From CAZEDL01 sp964585245 (GTDB taxonomy: Bacteria; Patescibacteriota; Patescibacteriia; Magasanikbacterales; GWA2-37-8), in NCBI GenBank assembly GCA_964585245.1, contig CAZPCV010000025.1, positions 1-19,757 of the forward strand: 19,757 nucleotides of DNA. Direction: 5' to 3'. The position numbers and the translations under genes were made by a program. Below, piece by piece: positions 5,917-14,016 of this stretch (within the stretch, counting starts at the first letter, position 1; every line of letters starts with the position of its first letter). The notes beneath the pieces are model-generated. The model worked only from the letters and a program-made list of their open reading frames with translations, was not told the origin of the DNA and did not search any database.

Positions 5917-5925
5917 TTATCCACA
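5917..5925 (+). promoter_or_regulatory. perfect DnaA box TTATCCACA
   Basis: An exact match to the consensus DnaA box, 30 bp from the phased AT-rich repeats and in the divergent gap between the two arms of the element. Three more gTTATCCAC sites occur in non-coding gaps of the element (3467, 3600, 14180), all in the same orientation. Confidence 0.5.
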
Positions 5926-5959
5926 GCGTCAAAATTTTCTAGAAAGTAAATTTCTACTT

Positions 5960-5988
5960 TTGCCTCTTTTGGACAGATGGTGTATACT
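5960..5988 (+). promoter_or_regulatory. promoter of the restriction-modification operon
   Basis: TTGCCT (5960-5965), a 17-nt spacer, TATACT (5983-5988). An overlapping alternative, TTGGAC with 17 nt to TATAAG (5992-5997), is also possible. A tagaaa/tttcta inverted repeat (about 5940-5955) sits just upstream of the -35 box. The leader before the ATG at 6006 would be only about 10 nt, so the first gene would be read without a Shine-Dalgarno. Confidence 0.5.
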
Positions 5989-6005
5989 GGTTATAAGAGC
6001 CAAAT

Positions 6006-6191
6006 ATGGCAAAGAAATTTTTAACGATTGAGGAAGCGGCAAAAAAGCTGGATGTAAACTACAAGACGATACACCGCTACATCAGCAAAGGAAAAATTGC
6101 CGCAACAAAATTAGGGCGCTGGCGTATCAAGCCAAAGGATTTGGAAAAGTTTGTTCGTGCCAGCTCCAGCGTGCGTAAAGGGAAAAAATAA
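6006..6191 (+). CDS. HTH_17/excisionase-type DNA-binding protein
   Basis: A protein of 61 aa. Almost the whole protein is one winged HTH: LTIEEAAKKLDVNYKTIHRY (HTH, 6-25), then GRWRIKPKDLEKFV (wing and last helix, 37-50), ending in a basic tail SSVRKGKK. As first gene of the Type I cluster it may act like a controller protein for R-M expression. As a member of the excisionase group it may instead serve excision. The inverted repeat at 5940-5955 is a candidate site. Confidence 0.82.
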   Translation: MAKKFLTIEEAAKKLDVNYKTIHRYISKGKIAATKLGRWRIKPKDLEKFVRASSSVRKGKK

Positions 6192-6212
6192 TTTTTCCCG
6201 TTTTTGCTTTTT

Positions 6213-7673
6213 ATGAAAATGAAAATGAAAAAACCAATCATCCAACAACTATCGAAAGCAGACATTAAACACGCGTGCGATATTCTCCGCCGCGATGATG
6301 GCGTTGGCGCTGGCAATTATGTAGAGCAGTTATCCTGGCTGCTCTTTTTGCGTGTGTTTGAAAATGTTGAAGCTCAACTTAAAGAGTTGGACGAAGCGGA
6401 AGGACGCAAGCACCAGGCGATTATAGAAAAAGATTTCCAGTGGTCTTCGTGGGCAAAAAAGGACTGGAAAGATAAGGATGAGTTGATTCATTTTATAAAT
6501 CGAAAATTATTCCCATATCTCCGTGCACTTAAAGGCACAAAAGAAAAAGAAAAAGTATCAGAAATTTTTAGAGAACTGGACGGGAATAAAATCCGTTCAG
6601 CTTACACGCTGCTCGATGTGATTCAAATTTTGGACAAGATTGAGATGGTGCATTACCAGGATACCCACCTCCTCTCGCAGGTGTATGAGGAAATACTACA
6701 AGAGATGGGCGCCGAGGGCGGCTGGGCTGGCGACTTTTACACGCCGCGTCCCGTTGTGCGCGCGATGGTGGAAATTTTAAATCCGCAACTTGGTGAGACA
6801 ATCTTTGACCCATTCGTTGGTTCTGCTGGATTTTTAGTGGAAGCGTTCCATCATCTGGAAGAAGGGCTAAAGAAAAAATCCAAGCTGGGCGTAAGGGAAT
6901 GGAAAATTTTACAAACCAAAACTTTTTATGGACAAGAGAAAAAACCACTTCCGTTCCTTATCGGAACGATGAATATGATGCTCCATAAAGTTTTAGTTCC
7001 AAACATCGTTCGAGCCAACACTTTAATGAAAGAGGATGTCCACAATGTTCCAGACAGTGAAAAAGTGAACATAATAATTACTAACCCGCCATTTGGTGGA
7101 AAGGAACACGCCACAGTTCAAAATAATTTCCCAATTCCAACAGACGCAACGGAAGCTTTGGCGCTTCAATATGTGATGCGAAAGCTAAAGAATGGTGGAC
7201 GATGTGGGATTGTGTTGCCAGAAGGAAAAATTATGTATGGCGGCGGAGCTTCACAAAAAATCCGCGAGGAACTGCTTCAGAAATTTAATGTCCATACGAT
7301 TATCTCATTGCCTCAAGGCGTTTTTGCCAGTATGGGCGCTGGTGTAAAGACTAACCTATTATTTTTCGACAAGACGGGGCAGACTAAAGAAATTTGGTTC
7401 GGAGAAATTGAAGGCAAATTTACCAAGAAAAAAGTAATTCAGGATAGCCACCTTGAGGATGTGCTGAAGAAATTGAAAAAACGAGAAGCTTCCAATAATA
7501 CTTGGCTGGTTTCCATTGATGAAATTACCAAGTACAATTTTGATTTGTCTCCAAAAAATCCTAACAAAGCTGGTATTGGCAATATTCCAGAGCCAGGGCA
7601 AATTATTACCGACATAGCTAAATCCCAAAAAGAGACCGAGAGTATTTTAAGCAACATAAAAAAGCTCTTGTAG
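6213..7673 (+). CDS. hsdM: Type I restriction-modification DNA methyltransferase subunit
   Basis: An N6-adenine methyltransferase subunit of 486 aa that works as HsdM2S or in the full restriction complex. The HsdM N-terminal helical domain spans about 1-150. DFYTPRPVVRAM (about 173) opens the N6_Mtase domain. The AdoMet site is FDPFVGSAGFLVEAF (about 198), a variant of the usual DPACGTGGF. The catalytic motif NPPFGG is at about 291. The ATG at 6213 is preferred over a TTG at 6204 because it matches the usual HsdM start; no Shine-Dalgarno is clear. The stop is 3 nt before hsdS. All motifs needed for methylation are present, so it should be active. Confidence 0.96.
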   Translation: MKMKMKKPIIQQLSKADIKHACDILRRDDGVGAGNYVEQLSWLLFLRVFENVEAQLKELDEAEGRKHQAIIEKDFQWSSWAKKDWKDKDELIHFINRKLFPYLRALKGTKEKEKVSEIFRELDGNKIRSAYTLLDVIQILDKIEMVHYQDTHLLSQVYEEILQEMGAEGGWAGDFYTPRPVVRAMVEILNPQLGETIFDPFVGSAGFLVEAFHHLEEGLKKKSKLGVREWKILQTKTFYGQEKKPLPFLIGTMNMMLHKVLVPNIVRANTLMKEDVHNVPDSEKVNIIITNPPFGGKEHATVQNNFPIPTDATEALALQYVMRKLKNGGRCGIVLPEGKIMYGGGASQKIREELLQKFNVHTIISLPQGVFASMGAGVKTNLLFFDKTGQTKEIWFGEIEGKFTKKKVIQDSHLEDVLKKLKKREASNNTWLVSIDEITKYNFDLSPKNPNKAGIGNIPEPGQIITDIAKSQKETESILSNIKKLL

Positions 7674-7676
7674 TTT

Positions 7677-9461
7677 ATGAAAAATATTAAAGAAAACTAC
7701 ATAGAGATTAGTATCGGAGATAAAAAGTATTTTAATGTTGAAACTGGTTCAACTCCGTCAACTAAAGAACGCGATTATTGGAATGGCGATATTATTTGGG
7801 TTACACCGAAAGATTTAGGATTATTAAAAACGGCATATATCGAAAATTCTGAAAGATATATCACCAGAGAAGGCTTACAAAATTCATCGGCCTCATTAGT
7901 CCCAACGGGTTCAATAGTAATTTCAACGCGTGCACCAATAGGCTACATTGCGATTGCTGCCAAAGAAATTAGTTTTAACCAGGGATGCAAGGCGCTGGTC
8001 TTTAAATCAAACCAGTTAGATTCAAAATTTACTTACTACTCATTATTGACAATGATTGATGCGATGCAAGCGCTAGGCAAGGGTGCAATTTTCAAAGAAT
8101 TATCAAAGGGTGGGCTCGAAAGTTTAAAAATAACTTATCCATCAAAAAATGGGCAACCCGACATTGATAAGCAATTAAAAATAGTTGACAGGATAGAAAA
8201 ATTATTTAATGAAATTGAAACGGGAATTTCAAAAACCAATGATGGCTTGTTTAATGCACAGAAAATCATATATGGTGAACTTAATAAAATTTTTAGCGGT
8301 AAATTGTCCAATAATTGGAAAAAATTCAAGCTTGAGGATGTTGTAAAAATTACAATGGGACAATCTCCGCCATCTTCGACCTACAATCAAGGGGGTGAAG
8401 GGCTTCCATTTTTCCAGGGCAAGGCTGATTTTACGGAAAAATACGCCCAGCCGCGTGTATATTGCACGCAACCATTACGAGTGGTTGATAAGGATGATGT
8501 TCTTATCTCGGTGCGTGCACCAGTTGGCGCTATAAATTTTGCGCAAGCTAAATCCTGCATTGGGAGAGGGCTGGCGGGCATAAGCAGTAAAGAGGTTAAT
8601 CATTCTTATCTGTTTAATTTTCTGCAATATTTAGAGCCGCAGTGGGAAACAAAAAGCAGAGGGAGCACCTTTAAATCAATCAACCGCGATGACATTAAAC
8701 AGCTAGATATTCCTTTACCCATTAAGGGCGGCAACATTGATTTGAAGGAGCAAGAAAAAATCTCTAAACGATTAGAGGGTTTGAGGTCTTTAGCTTCTAA
8801 GCTTACTGGTGAATATGAAAAGCAAATCAATTACTTCGACCTTCTAAAGCAATCCAGCTTAAATTACGCCTTGGCAGGCAAATTTGCCGTTGCAGCTCAG
8901 CCAGTAGTGGTAGTGGCACAAAAAGTCAAGGTAAATATTTTTCCTATCCAGCAAGCTATCGGAGTTATAGTGCAAAGCTTTGAGCGCGGTGAGATGATAG
9001 TTGCCAAAATGCTTTATATGGCACAGGAGATTTTTAAAGCCCCTCTTGGCATTCAATTTACCCCACAAAATTTCGGCCCCTATGACGCTGTGGTTAAACG
9101 AGCTATTACATCTGGCATCTCAACCAGGAATCAGTTTTTCGCTAAAAAGCGGGTTGGCGGGCAAGAAGTTTTTGCTCCAGGGGCGAAAATAAACAACTTA
9201 ATGAAATATAACTATCGTTCAACGCAACAAGTAAGAAATTTTTTGAATGATATGAGTTCGGTGTTTCAATCGGCAGACAGCCCAGCCATTGAACGCCTAG
9301 CGACTGTTTGCAAGATTGTCCAGGATAATAAGACCACGGACGAGGTAGTAGTGAGAACAAAAATGCAGGAATGGAAGCCAGGCAAGTTCCAAGACCAGGA
9401 TGTTGTGCGTGCGCTGAATTTTATAAAAACCAAAGGATGGGACAAAGTCCTTATCCAATAA
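7677..9461 (+). CDS. hsdS: Type I restriction specificity subunit with C-terminal extra domain
   Basis: A protein of 594 aa, where HsdS is usually 380-450. Target-recognition domain 1 (about 1-150: NVETGSTPSTKERDYWNGDI, WVTPKDLG) and domain 2 (about 215-355: WKKFKLEDVVKITMGQSPPS, VLISVRAPVGAINFA) are each followed by a conserved helical spacer (QLKIVDRIEKLFNEIETGI; QEKISKRLEGLRSLASKLTG). These two domains would read a bipartite site. The canonical protein ends near YALAGKF (about residue 401). About 190 further residues form a separate domain with VAKMLYMAQEIF and FGPYDAVVKRAI, a pattern I know from some HsdS C-terminal extensions and from DUF4065/Panacea-like proteins. The role of this tail is unknown. 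Confidence 0.94.
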   Translation: MKNIKENYIEISIGDKKYFNVETGSTPSTKERDYWNGDIIWVTPKDLGLLKTAYIENSERYITREGLQNSSASLVPTGSIVISTRAPIGYIAIAAKEISFNQGCKALVFKSNQLDSKFTYYSLLTMIDAMQALGKGAIFKELSKGGLESLKITYPSKNGQPDIDKQLKIVDRIEKLFNEIETGISKTNDGLFNAQKIIYGELNKIFSGKLSNNWKKFKLEDVVKITMGQSPPSSTYNQGGEGLPFFQGKADFTEKYAQPRVYCTQPLRVVDKDDVLISVRAPVGAINFAQAKSCIGRGLAGISSKEVNHSYLFNFLQYLEPQWETKSRGSTFKSINRDDIKQLDIPLPIKGGNIDLKEQEKISKRLEGLRSLASKLTGEYEKQINYFDLLKQSSLNYALAGKFAVAAQPVVVVAQKVKVNIFPIQQAIGVIVQSFERGEMIVAKMLYMAQEIFKAPLGIQFTPQNFGPYDAVVKRAITSGISTRNQFFAKKRVGGQEVFAPGAKINNLMKYNYRSTQQVRNFLNDMSSVFQSADSPAIERLATVCKIVQDNKTTDEVVVRTKMQEWKPGKFQDQDVVRALNFIKTKGWDKVLIQ

Positions 9462-9465
9462 AACT

Positions 9466-11928
9466 ATGGCATTATCCGAAGCAGACATAAAAGAGAAATA
9501 CATTACCCCAAAAATCCGCGAATGCGGATGGGTTGAGGATTATTTAATACGCGAGTATCCAATCGCGGACGATAGATTTTTTGTTGAAGGAGAGGATTAC
9601 AGAAGACTTCCAACGCGAAAATTTGCTGATTATGTCCTCAAATACAAGGAGATTATTATCGCTGTTGTTGAAGCGAAAGCAGAAGACGAAGACCCAGAAA
9701 AACATTTAAGCCAAGCACAGGATTATGCCAAGCGCCTTGATGTGCCCTTTGTTTATGTATCCAACGGCAAGAAAACCATTCTCTTTGACCGCAGGACTCT
9801 AAAGACCGAATGGGTTAAAGATTATTTAAAGCCAGAAGAAATTTATCAAACTTATCTTGAGTGGAAGGGATTAGAGGATAAAAAGATTGATGCGCTAAAT
9901 TATCCACTTTATATCACTGGTATAAAAAGGCCGCGTGCTTACCAAGAGGCGGCGGTTAAAGCCATCGTGGAGAATATCGCCAAAGGTAAACCGAAAACCC
10001 TCCTCACAATGGCAACTGGCACGGGCAAAACTTATGTCTCGTTTCAGGTTATTTGGAAATTGTTTAAGTCAAAGCATCTGCACAGGGTTCTATTTTTAAC
10101 GGACAGAAAAATACTTCGGGATGATTCACATAGCCGAGAATTTGAGCCGTTTGGCGAGGCGCGGCATATCCTCAAAGAGGGAGAATTTAATAGCAATCGC
10201 AATATTTATTTTTCAACTTATCAAACTTTATTTGCTAACGACCTTTATAAACAAATTCCCAACGACTTTTTTGACCTCATTGTAATTGATGAGTGCCATC
10301 GCTCCCGCTACGGCGACTGGGGAATTATTTTAGACCATTTCAATACAGCGCATCATCTTGGTATGACTGCCACACCAAAGCGCGAAGATAACATTGATGT
10401 TTATGAATACTTTGGCGAGCCAGTGTTTGAATACAGTATGGGGCAAGCCATTGAAGACGGCTACCTAGTGCCCTACAAGATTTATAAAGTTACGACCAAC
10501 CTCTACAAAGAAGGCTTGCATACCAGCGAAGCCGAGGAGGTTATTTACGATGATGAACTTGACCCATCAGAGGTTAAGGATTTTTACGAGCCATCAGAAT
10601 ACGAGCGAGCTATCAGCATCCCAGACCAGATTGAGGTGTTATCCAAAAAGGTGGTTGAGATTTTGGATAAAACCGACCCCTACGGCAAGACGATTATTTT
10701 TTGCGTGGATATGATTCACGCGCAAAATGTGAAGGATAAATTGAACGAATTAAAGGGTAAAGAAAACTATGCTTCGCGTGTTGTCGCAGAAGACAAGGAC
10801 GATTTAACCTCTTTTAGAGACAAAGAGATGCCGATGCCCGTAGTGGCAACAACAGTGGACTTACTCTCTACTGGCGTTGATATTCCGCACCTACAGAACA
10901 TTGTATTTATGCGCCCTGTTAGTTCGCGCGTGCTCTTTAAGCAGATTATCGGGAGAGGCTCTCGTCTATATGAGGGCAAAGGCTTTTTTAGAATTATAGA
11001 TTTTACCAACGCAACGAGATTGATTGATGAATGGGATATTCCTGGCAAAAACGGCGGTATCAATGGACATCCGCCGCCAGAGCCAGTGCCGCCTTTTGAT
11101 AAAATGCTGTTTGGTGTTTTGGTGGATAATAAGACCGAAGAAGCCATACCAAAAGCTCAAGTAGCCGCCAAAGTTGGTAGGTGGATGAAGGAAGGAACCA
11201 CGGACGATAACGGGGTCTTTAAGCTCTTTGGTTTGCCGTCCAATGATGTGGTTTTCTTTGTGGCTGATAAAGACGGCTATAAAAAAGTTTCCAAGAAGGT
11301 AAAACCGCAAATATCCGAAAACGAAGCACCTTATGTCTTTAGGATGAAGACCGAAAAACTTGGCGGTGGTAGGAAAATTCAAGCTAAGGGTGTTGAGGTT
11401 ACGATTGAAGAAGAAATTGAGGTTGAATTTGAAGGTAAGAAATTATCCTACGCTGAATATAGAAAATATTCTGGCGAGAACTTGCGACAGCGCGTGCATT
11501 CCAGCAGTGAATTAAAAGAGGTTTGGGTGAATCCAGAAAAGAAAAAACAGTTTATAAAGGATTTGGAAGACAAGAAGGTAAATATTGAACTGATTAAATC
11601 GATAGACAACCTAGAAGACAGTGATAGTTTTGACGTGATTGCGCATCTTGCTTTTAATGCCCCGATTCTCACGCGCGAAGACCGCACTAAAAACTTTATA
11701 CGTGATAACGCCAAAGTGATAACCGAGCAGAACGAGCAAATCAGAATTGCCATTCACGAAATTCTTGATAAATACCAGTATAGCGGCGAGGAAAATTTAT
11801 CAGCCGAGATATTTATGCTACCAGATATGAATGCCCAAAAGGTTGCTATACAGAAAAAATATCCTAATGGTTTAACTGGCTTTATGGCTTATCTTAAAGA
11901 TAAGGTTTATAGTCAGGTAAAAGTTTAA
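9466..11928 (+). CDS. hsdR: Type I restriction endonuclease subunit (EcoEI-like) with inserted beta-sandwich
   Basis: A protein of 820 aa. N-terminal PD-(D/E)XK nuclease: D55, E69 and K71 in RKFADYV and VVEAKAED. SF2 translocase: Walker A ATGTGKT (about 183-189), DECH (about 275), GMTATPKRED (about 300), QIIGRGSRL (motif VI, about 490). An insertion at about 546-630 (GVLVDNKTEEAIPKAQVAAK, DDNGVFKLFGLP, DKDGYKKVSKKV) reads as a carboxypeptidase-regulatory-like/transthyretin-like beta-sandwich, normally a secreted-protein domain. The rest (about 650-820) resembles the EcoEI HsdR C-terminal helical domain that binds the methylase. It starts 4 nt after hsdS. Nuclease and motor residues are intact. 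Confidence 0.95.
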   Translation: MALSEADIKEKYITPKIRECGWVEDYLIREYPIADDRFFVEGEDYRRLPTRKFADYVLKYKEIIIAVVEAKAEDEDPEKHLSQAQDYAKRLDVPFVYVSNGKKTILFDRRTLKTEWVKDYLKPEEIYQTYLEWKGLEDKKIDALNYPLYITGIKRPRAYQEAAVKAIVENIAKGKPKTLLTMATGTGKTYVSFQVIWKLFKSKHLHRVLFLTDRKILRDDSHSREFEPFGEARHILKEGEFNSNRNIYFSTYQTLFANDLYKQIPNDFFDLIVIDECHRSRYGDWGIILDHFNTAHHLGMTATPKREDNIDVYEYFGEPVFEYSMGQAIEDGYLVPYKIYKVTTNLYKEGLHTSEAEEVIYDDELDPSEVKDFYEPSEYERAISIPDQIEVLSKKVVEILDKTDPYGKTIIFCVDMIHAQNVKDKLNELKGKENYASRVVAEDKDDLTSFRDKEMPMPVVATTVDLLSTGVDIPHLQNIVFMRPVSSRVLFKQIIGRGSRLYEGKGFFRIIDFTNATRLIDEWDIPGKNGGINGHPPPEPVPPFDKMLFGVLVDNKTEEAIPKAQVAAKVGRWMKEGTTDDNGVFKLFGLPSNDVVFFVADKDGYKKVSKKVKPQISENEAPYVFRMKTEKLGGGRKIQAKGVEVTIEEEIEVEFEGKKLSYAEYRKYSGENLRQRVHSSSELKEVWVNPEKKKQFIKDLEDKKVNIELIKSIDNLEDSDSFDVIAHLAFNAPILTREDRTKNFIRDNAKVITEQNEQIRIAIHEILDKYQYSGEENLSAEIFMLPDMNAQKVAIQKKYPNGLTGFMAYLKDKVYSQVKV

Positions 11929-11929
11929 T

Positions 11930-12832
11930 ATGCCACTTTTTAAAATACAAAATAATAAGCTATCTAAGGTATCCTCCACTCAAAGACTTGAGAAGGAGTT
12001 GCAAAATTTAATTGAGAATAATCTTGACGAAGTTTTGGATATACATTTTCTCGCCTCGGAATTTACCACGAGCTTTGGGGGCAGAATAGATACGTTAGGG
12101 ATTGATAGAAATGGTTCGCCAGTGATTATTGAATACAAACGCAATACCAATGATAACGTTATCAATCAAGCTCTCTCATATTTACGCTGGCTGTTAGACC
12201 ACAAAGCAGAATTTGAGAGGCTCGTAGAACAAAAGAGCGGGAAGGATGCAGGCGTTGACTGGAACTCCCCGCGCGTTATTTGCATTGCAGAAAGCTATAA
12301 CAAATTTGATTTAGATACTGTGGACATTCTGCCGATAAACATTGAACTATTGAGATACAGAATCTATGAAAATGATGCTCTTTTACTTGATGCCGAAGGC
12401 TATCAAAAGGTGAATATTTCTACTTCTGGTATTTTCAAAAAATCAGACAAGCAGCAAAAACCGATAAGATTGCAGAAGGAGTATTCTGTTGATGAGTTAT
12501 TTAAGGGTAATTGGGAAGAATCAAGGGAACTATTCAATCATTTGCGGGAGAAGATTTTAGGCTTAGATAAAAACATCACAGAGAAAATTACGAAGCTTTA
12601 TATTGCTTATAAACTTGAAAATAACTTCTGTGAGATTGTTCCGCAGGCTAAGGGCTTGAGGGTTCATCTTGATATACCTCACGACAAAATTACAAGCCAG
12701 AAATTTAAGGTAGACGATATTAGTGAAAAAGGACATTGGGCTACAGGCAACACCAGATTTTATCTTGAATCCATAAACGAGCTTGAAGAAGCAATGGAGT
12801 TAATTAAACAGTCTTATAATTTCAGTTTATAG
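11930..12832 (+). CDS. NucS/DUF91-like nuclease with C-terminal DUF5655-like domain
   Basis: A protein of 300 aa. Residues about 15-90 carry a PD-(D/E)XK-type nuclease core: GGRIDTLGIDRNGSPVIIEY with D54, E68 and K70, followed by a helix with Q80 (NQALSYLRWLL), as in the NucS/DUF91 group. Residues about 185-300 (LREKILGLD, FCEIVPQAKGLRVHLDI, the segment around KGHWATGNTRF, ELEEAMELIKQSY) resemble the DUF5655 domain. The ATG lies 1 nt after the hsdR stop (TAATATG), so the gene belongs to the same operon. Proteins of this type often sit beside Type I systems, where their job is not established. An accessory defence nuclease is inferred. Confidence 0.82.
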   Translation: MPLFKIQNNKLSKVSSTQRLEKELQNLIENNLDEVLDIHFLASEFTTSFGGRIDTLGIDRNGSPVIIEYKRNTNDNVINQALSYLRWLLDHKAEFERLVEQKSGKDAGVDWNSPRVICIAESYNKFDLDTVDILPINIELLRYRIYENDALLLDAEGYQKVNISTSGIFKKSDKQQKPIRLQKEYSVDELFKGNWEESRELFNHLREKILGLDKNITEKITKLYIAYKLENNFCEIVPQAKGLRVHLDIPHDKITSQKFKVDDISEKGHWATGNTRFYLESINELEEAMELIKQSYNFSL

Positions 12833-12840
12833 CGCTATCT

Positions 12841-13047
12841 ATGATTTCAGAAAAAGCCTTGGCGGAATTTAAAAAAATTTTTAAAGAAGAAAAAGGAACG
12901 GAACTTTCTGATGAGGAAGCAATGGAGGAAGCCGTTGCGCTTTTGACTTTATTTAATGTTGTTTACCGCCCTATTAAAAAATCCTGGTTAGAAGAATTTG
13001 AAAAAGAAGAAAATGCTAAGCATCGAACAGTGCAAAAAACTGATTAG
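12841..13047 (+). CDS. small acidic/helical protein, candidate-phylum family
   Basis: A protein of 68 aa: MISEKALAEFKKIFKEEKG, ELSDEEAMEEAVALLTLFNV, then a YRPI segment and a charged end. The layout (ISE..L..FK.I...E.G..LSDEEA...A..LL.LF...Y.PI) is one I associate with tiny proteins in Patescibacterial mobile regions. Function not known to me. It starts 8 nt after the nuclease gene and overlaps the next gene by 35 nt. Confidence 0.68.
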   Translation: MISEKALAEFKKIFKEEKGTELSDEEAMEEAVALLTLFNVVYRPIKKSWLEEFEKEENAKHRTVQKTD

Positions 13048-13195
13048 CGATAAAAACCTCACCGATAAAGAAGTTGAGGAAATTAGGGACGAGCTTTATA
13101 TCCTCGCCAACTTAGCTTTTGAACACTGGAAAGAAACTAAAAAGAAAAATGATTCTAACAAACGAACAAGTAAAGAGGTTCAGGGAAGCATTTGA
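13013..13195 (+). CDS. MLSI-x-QCKK family small protein (paralogue of 5278-5469)
   Basis: A protein of 60 aa from the ATG at 13013; an upstream in-frame TTG at 12998 is less likely because the family begins MLSI. It shares MLSIxQCKK, the RDxLY motif and NLAFEHW with the minus-strand protein at 5278-5469. Predicted as two or three helices with a basic tail. It overlaps the genes on both sides (35 and 47 nt), pointing to translational coupling. Function unknown. Confidence 0.7.
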   Translation: MLSIEQCKKLISDKNLTDKEVEEIRDELYILANLAFEHWKETKKKNDSNKRTSKEVQGSI

Positions 13196-13334
13196 AAAAG
13201 CGGGTGCGTCTTTTGAGGGTTATACCGAAGACCAAATTCGCGAAATTGCCAACGGCGCGATGAACTATTACACAACAATGGCTGAAATAAACTTACGCCT
13301 CAAAAAAGAAGCAAAAGAGAAGAAGACGGATTAG
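13149..13334 (+). CDS. small helical protein, unknown
   Basis: A protein of 61 aa from the ATG at 13149 (MILTNEQVKRFREAFEKAG, YTEDQIREIANGAMNYYTTM, Lys/Glu-rich end). A TTG at 13119 would extend it by 10 residues but lies deep inside the previous gene. It is the last member of a trio of overlapping small genes at the end of the R-M operon. Its stop overlaps the stop of the convergent gene at 13331 by a few bases, leaving no room for a terminator. Confidence 0.65.
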   Translation: MILTNEQVKRFREAFEKAGASFEGYTEDQIREIANGAMNYYTTMAEINLRLKKEAKEKKTD

Positions 13335-14011
13335 TTTTCTTGTTTGGGAGCGGAAGATTGCTTCAGTATCGCCATCTCCTCATCGGTTATCTTGCCAGCC
13401 GTAGACCTGTTTAGAAGCGCGGTAATAAAGCCCAAGGTTTCCCGTTTTTCAGCGTTTGATTTTATGTTTAAAGCCTCTTTGCCGTGCACGGCTTTAGTAA
13501 CATAGTTAAAGACATTTAGGATATAGTTGCGGCGTTTGATAAGGATTTCATCATCAAAAGATTCCTCATCGTCCTGGTCTCGTTTTAGGAGGCTCATAGC
13601 GTCATTTAAAAGCTCACCAGCCAAGGTATGTGCCCCGCGTTCTAAGGCATACTCGTCTGGGACAATTACGGCGTTCTGCTCATCCTGAAGTTTTATAAGT
13701 TGCCGCATCTCTCGTTGTTGCTGTAAATAGCCCGCCTCGGCTAAAAGTTCGGCATCCCACTTTTTACGCCATAAACGATATTGCTTCTCCCAAGGAAAAA
13801 AAGTTAGCGGGGCAATTTGGCGGTTAAAATCATTGATAATTTTAATGGCGCTCCTGGATTGGTCTTTGCGCTTCTCCGCGTAATAGAATGCCTTAAATTG
13901 CGGGATAAGGTCTCTTATCTCGGCAAGCTTGTGATAATGCCCGTCAAAGCCCTCGTAGAACGATAAGCGCTTCTTGCCTTGAGGATTTGTTGCTTCGTGT
14001 AGTTCTTGCAT
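13331..14011 (-). CDS. unknown helical protein of the element
   Basis: A protein of 226 aa that I do not recognise. It is soluble and helical, with a dense aromatic/Trp patch (IINDFNRQIAPLTFFPWEKQ, then YRLWRKKWDAEL) at about 60-90, a charged middle (RDQDDEESFDDEI) and a C-terminal helical part (ILNVFNYVTKAVHG, TLGFITALLNRSTAG). No catalytic signature is visible. It starts after a short ORF and a TTATCCAC repeat shared with the left arm, so it is probably controlled with the recombination arm. As with the gene at 3413, the ATG is preceded by ctcct rather than a Shine-Dalgarno. Confidence 0.7.
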   Translation of the reverse strand: MQELHEATNPQGKKRLSFYEGFDGHYHKLAEIRDLIPQFKAFYYAEKRKDQSRSAIKIINDFNRQIAPLTFFPWEKQYRLWRKKWDAELLAEAGYLQQQREMRQLIKLQDEQNAVIVPDEYALERGAHTLAGELLNDAMSLLKRDQDDEESFDDEILIKRRNYILNVFNYVTKAVHGKEALNIKSNAEKRETLGFITALLNRSTAGKITDEEMAILKQSSAPKQEN

Positions 14012-14016
14012 AGGAG

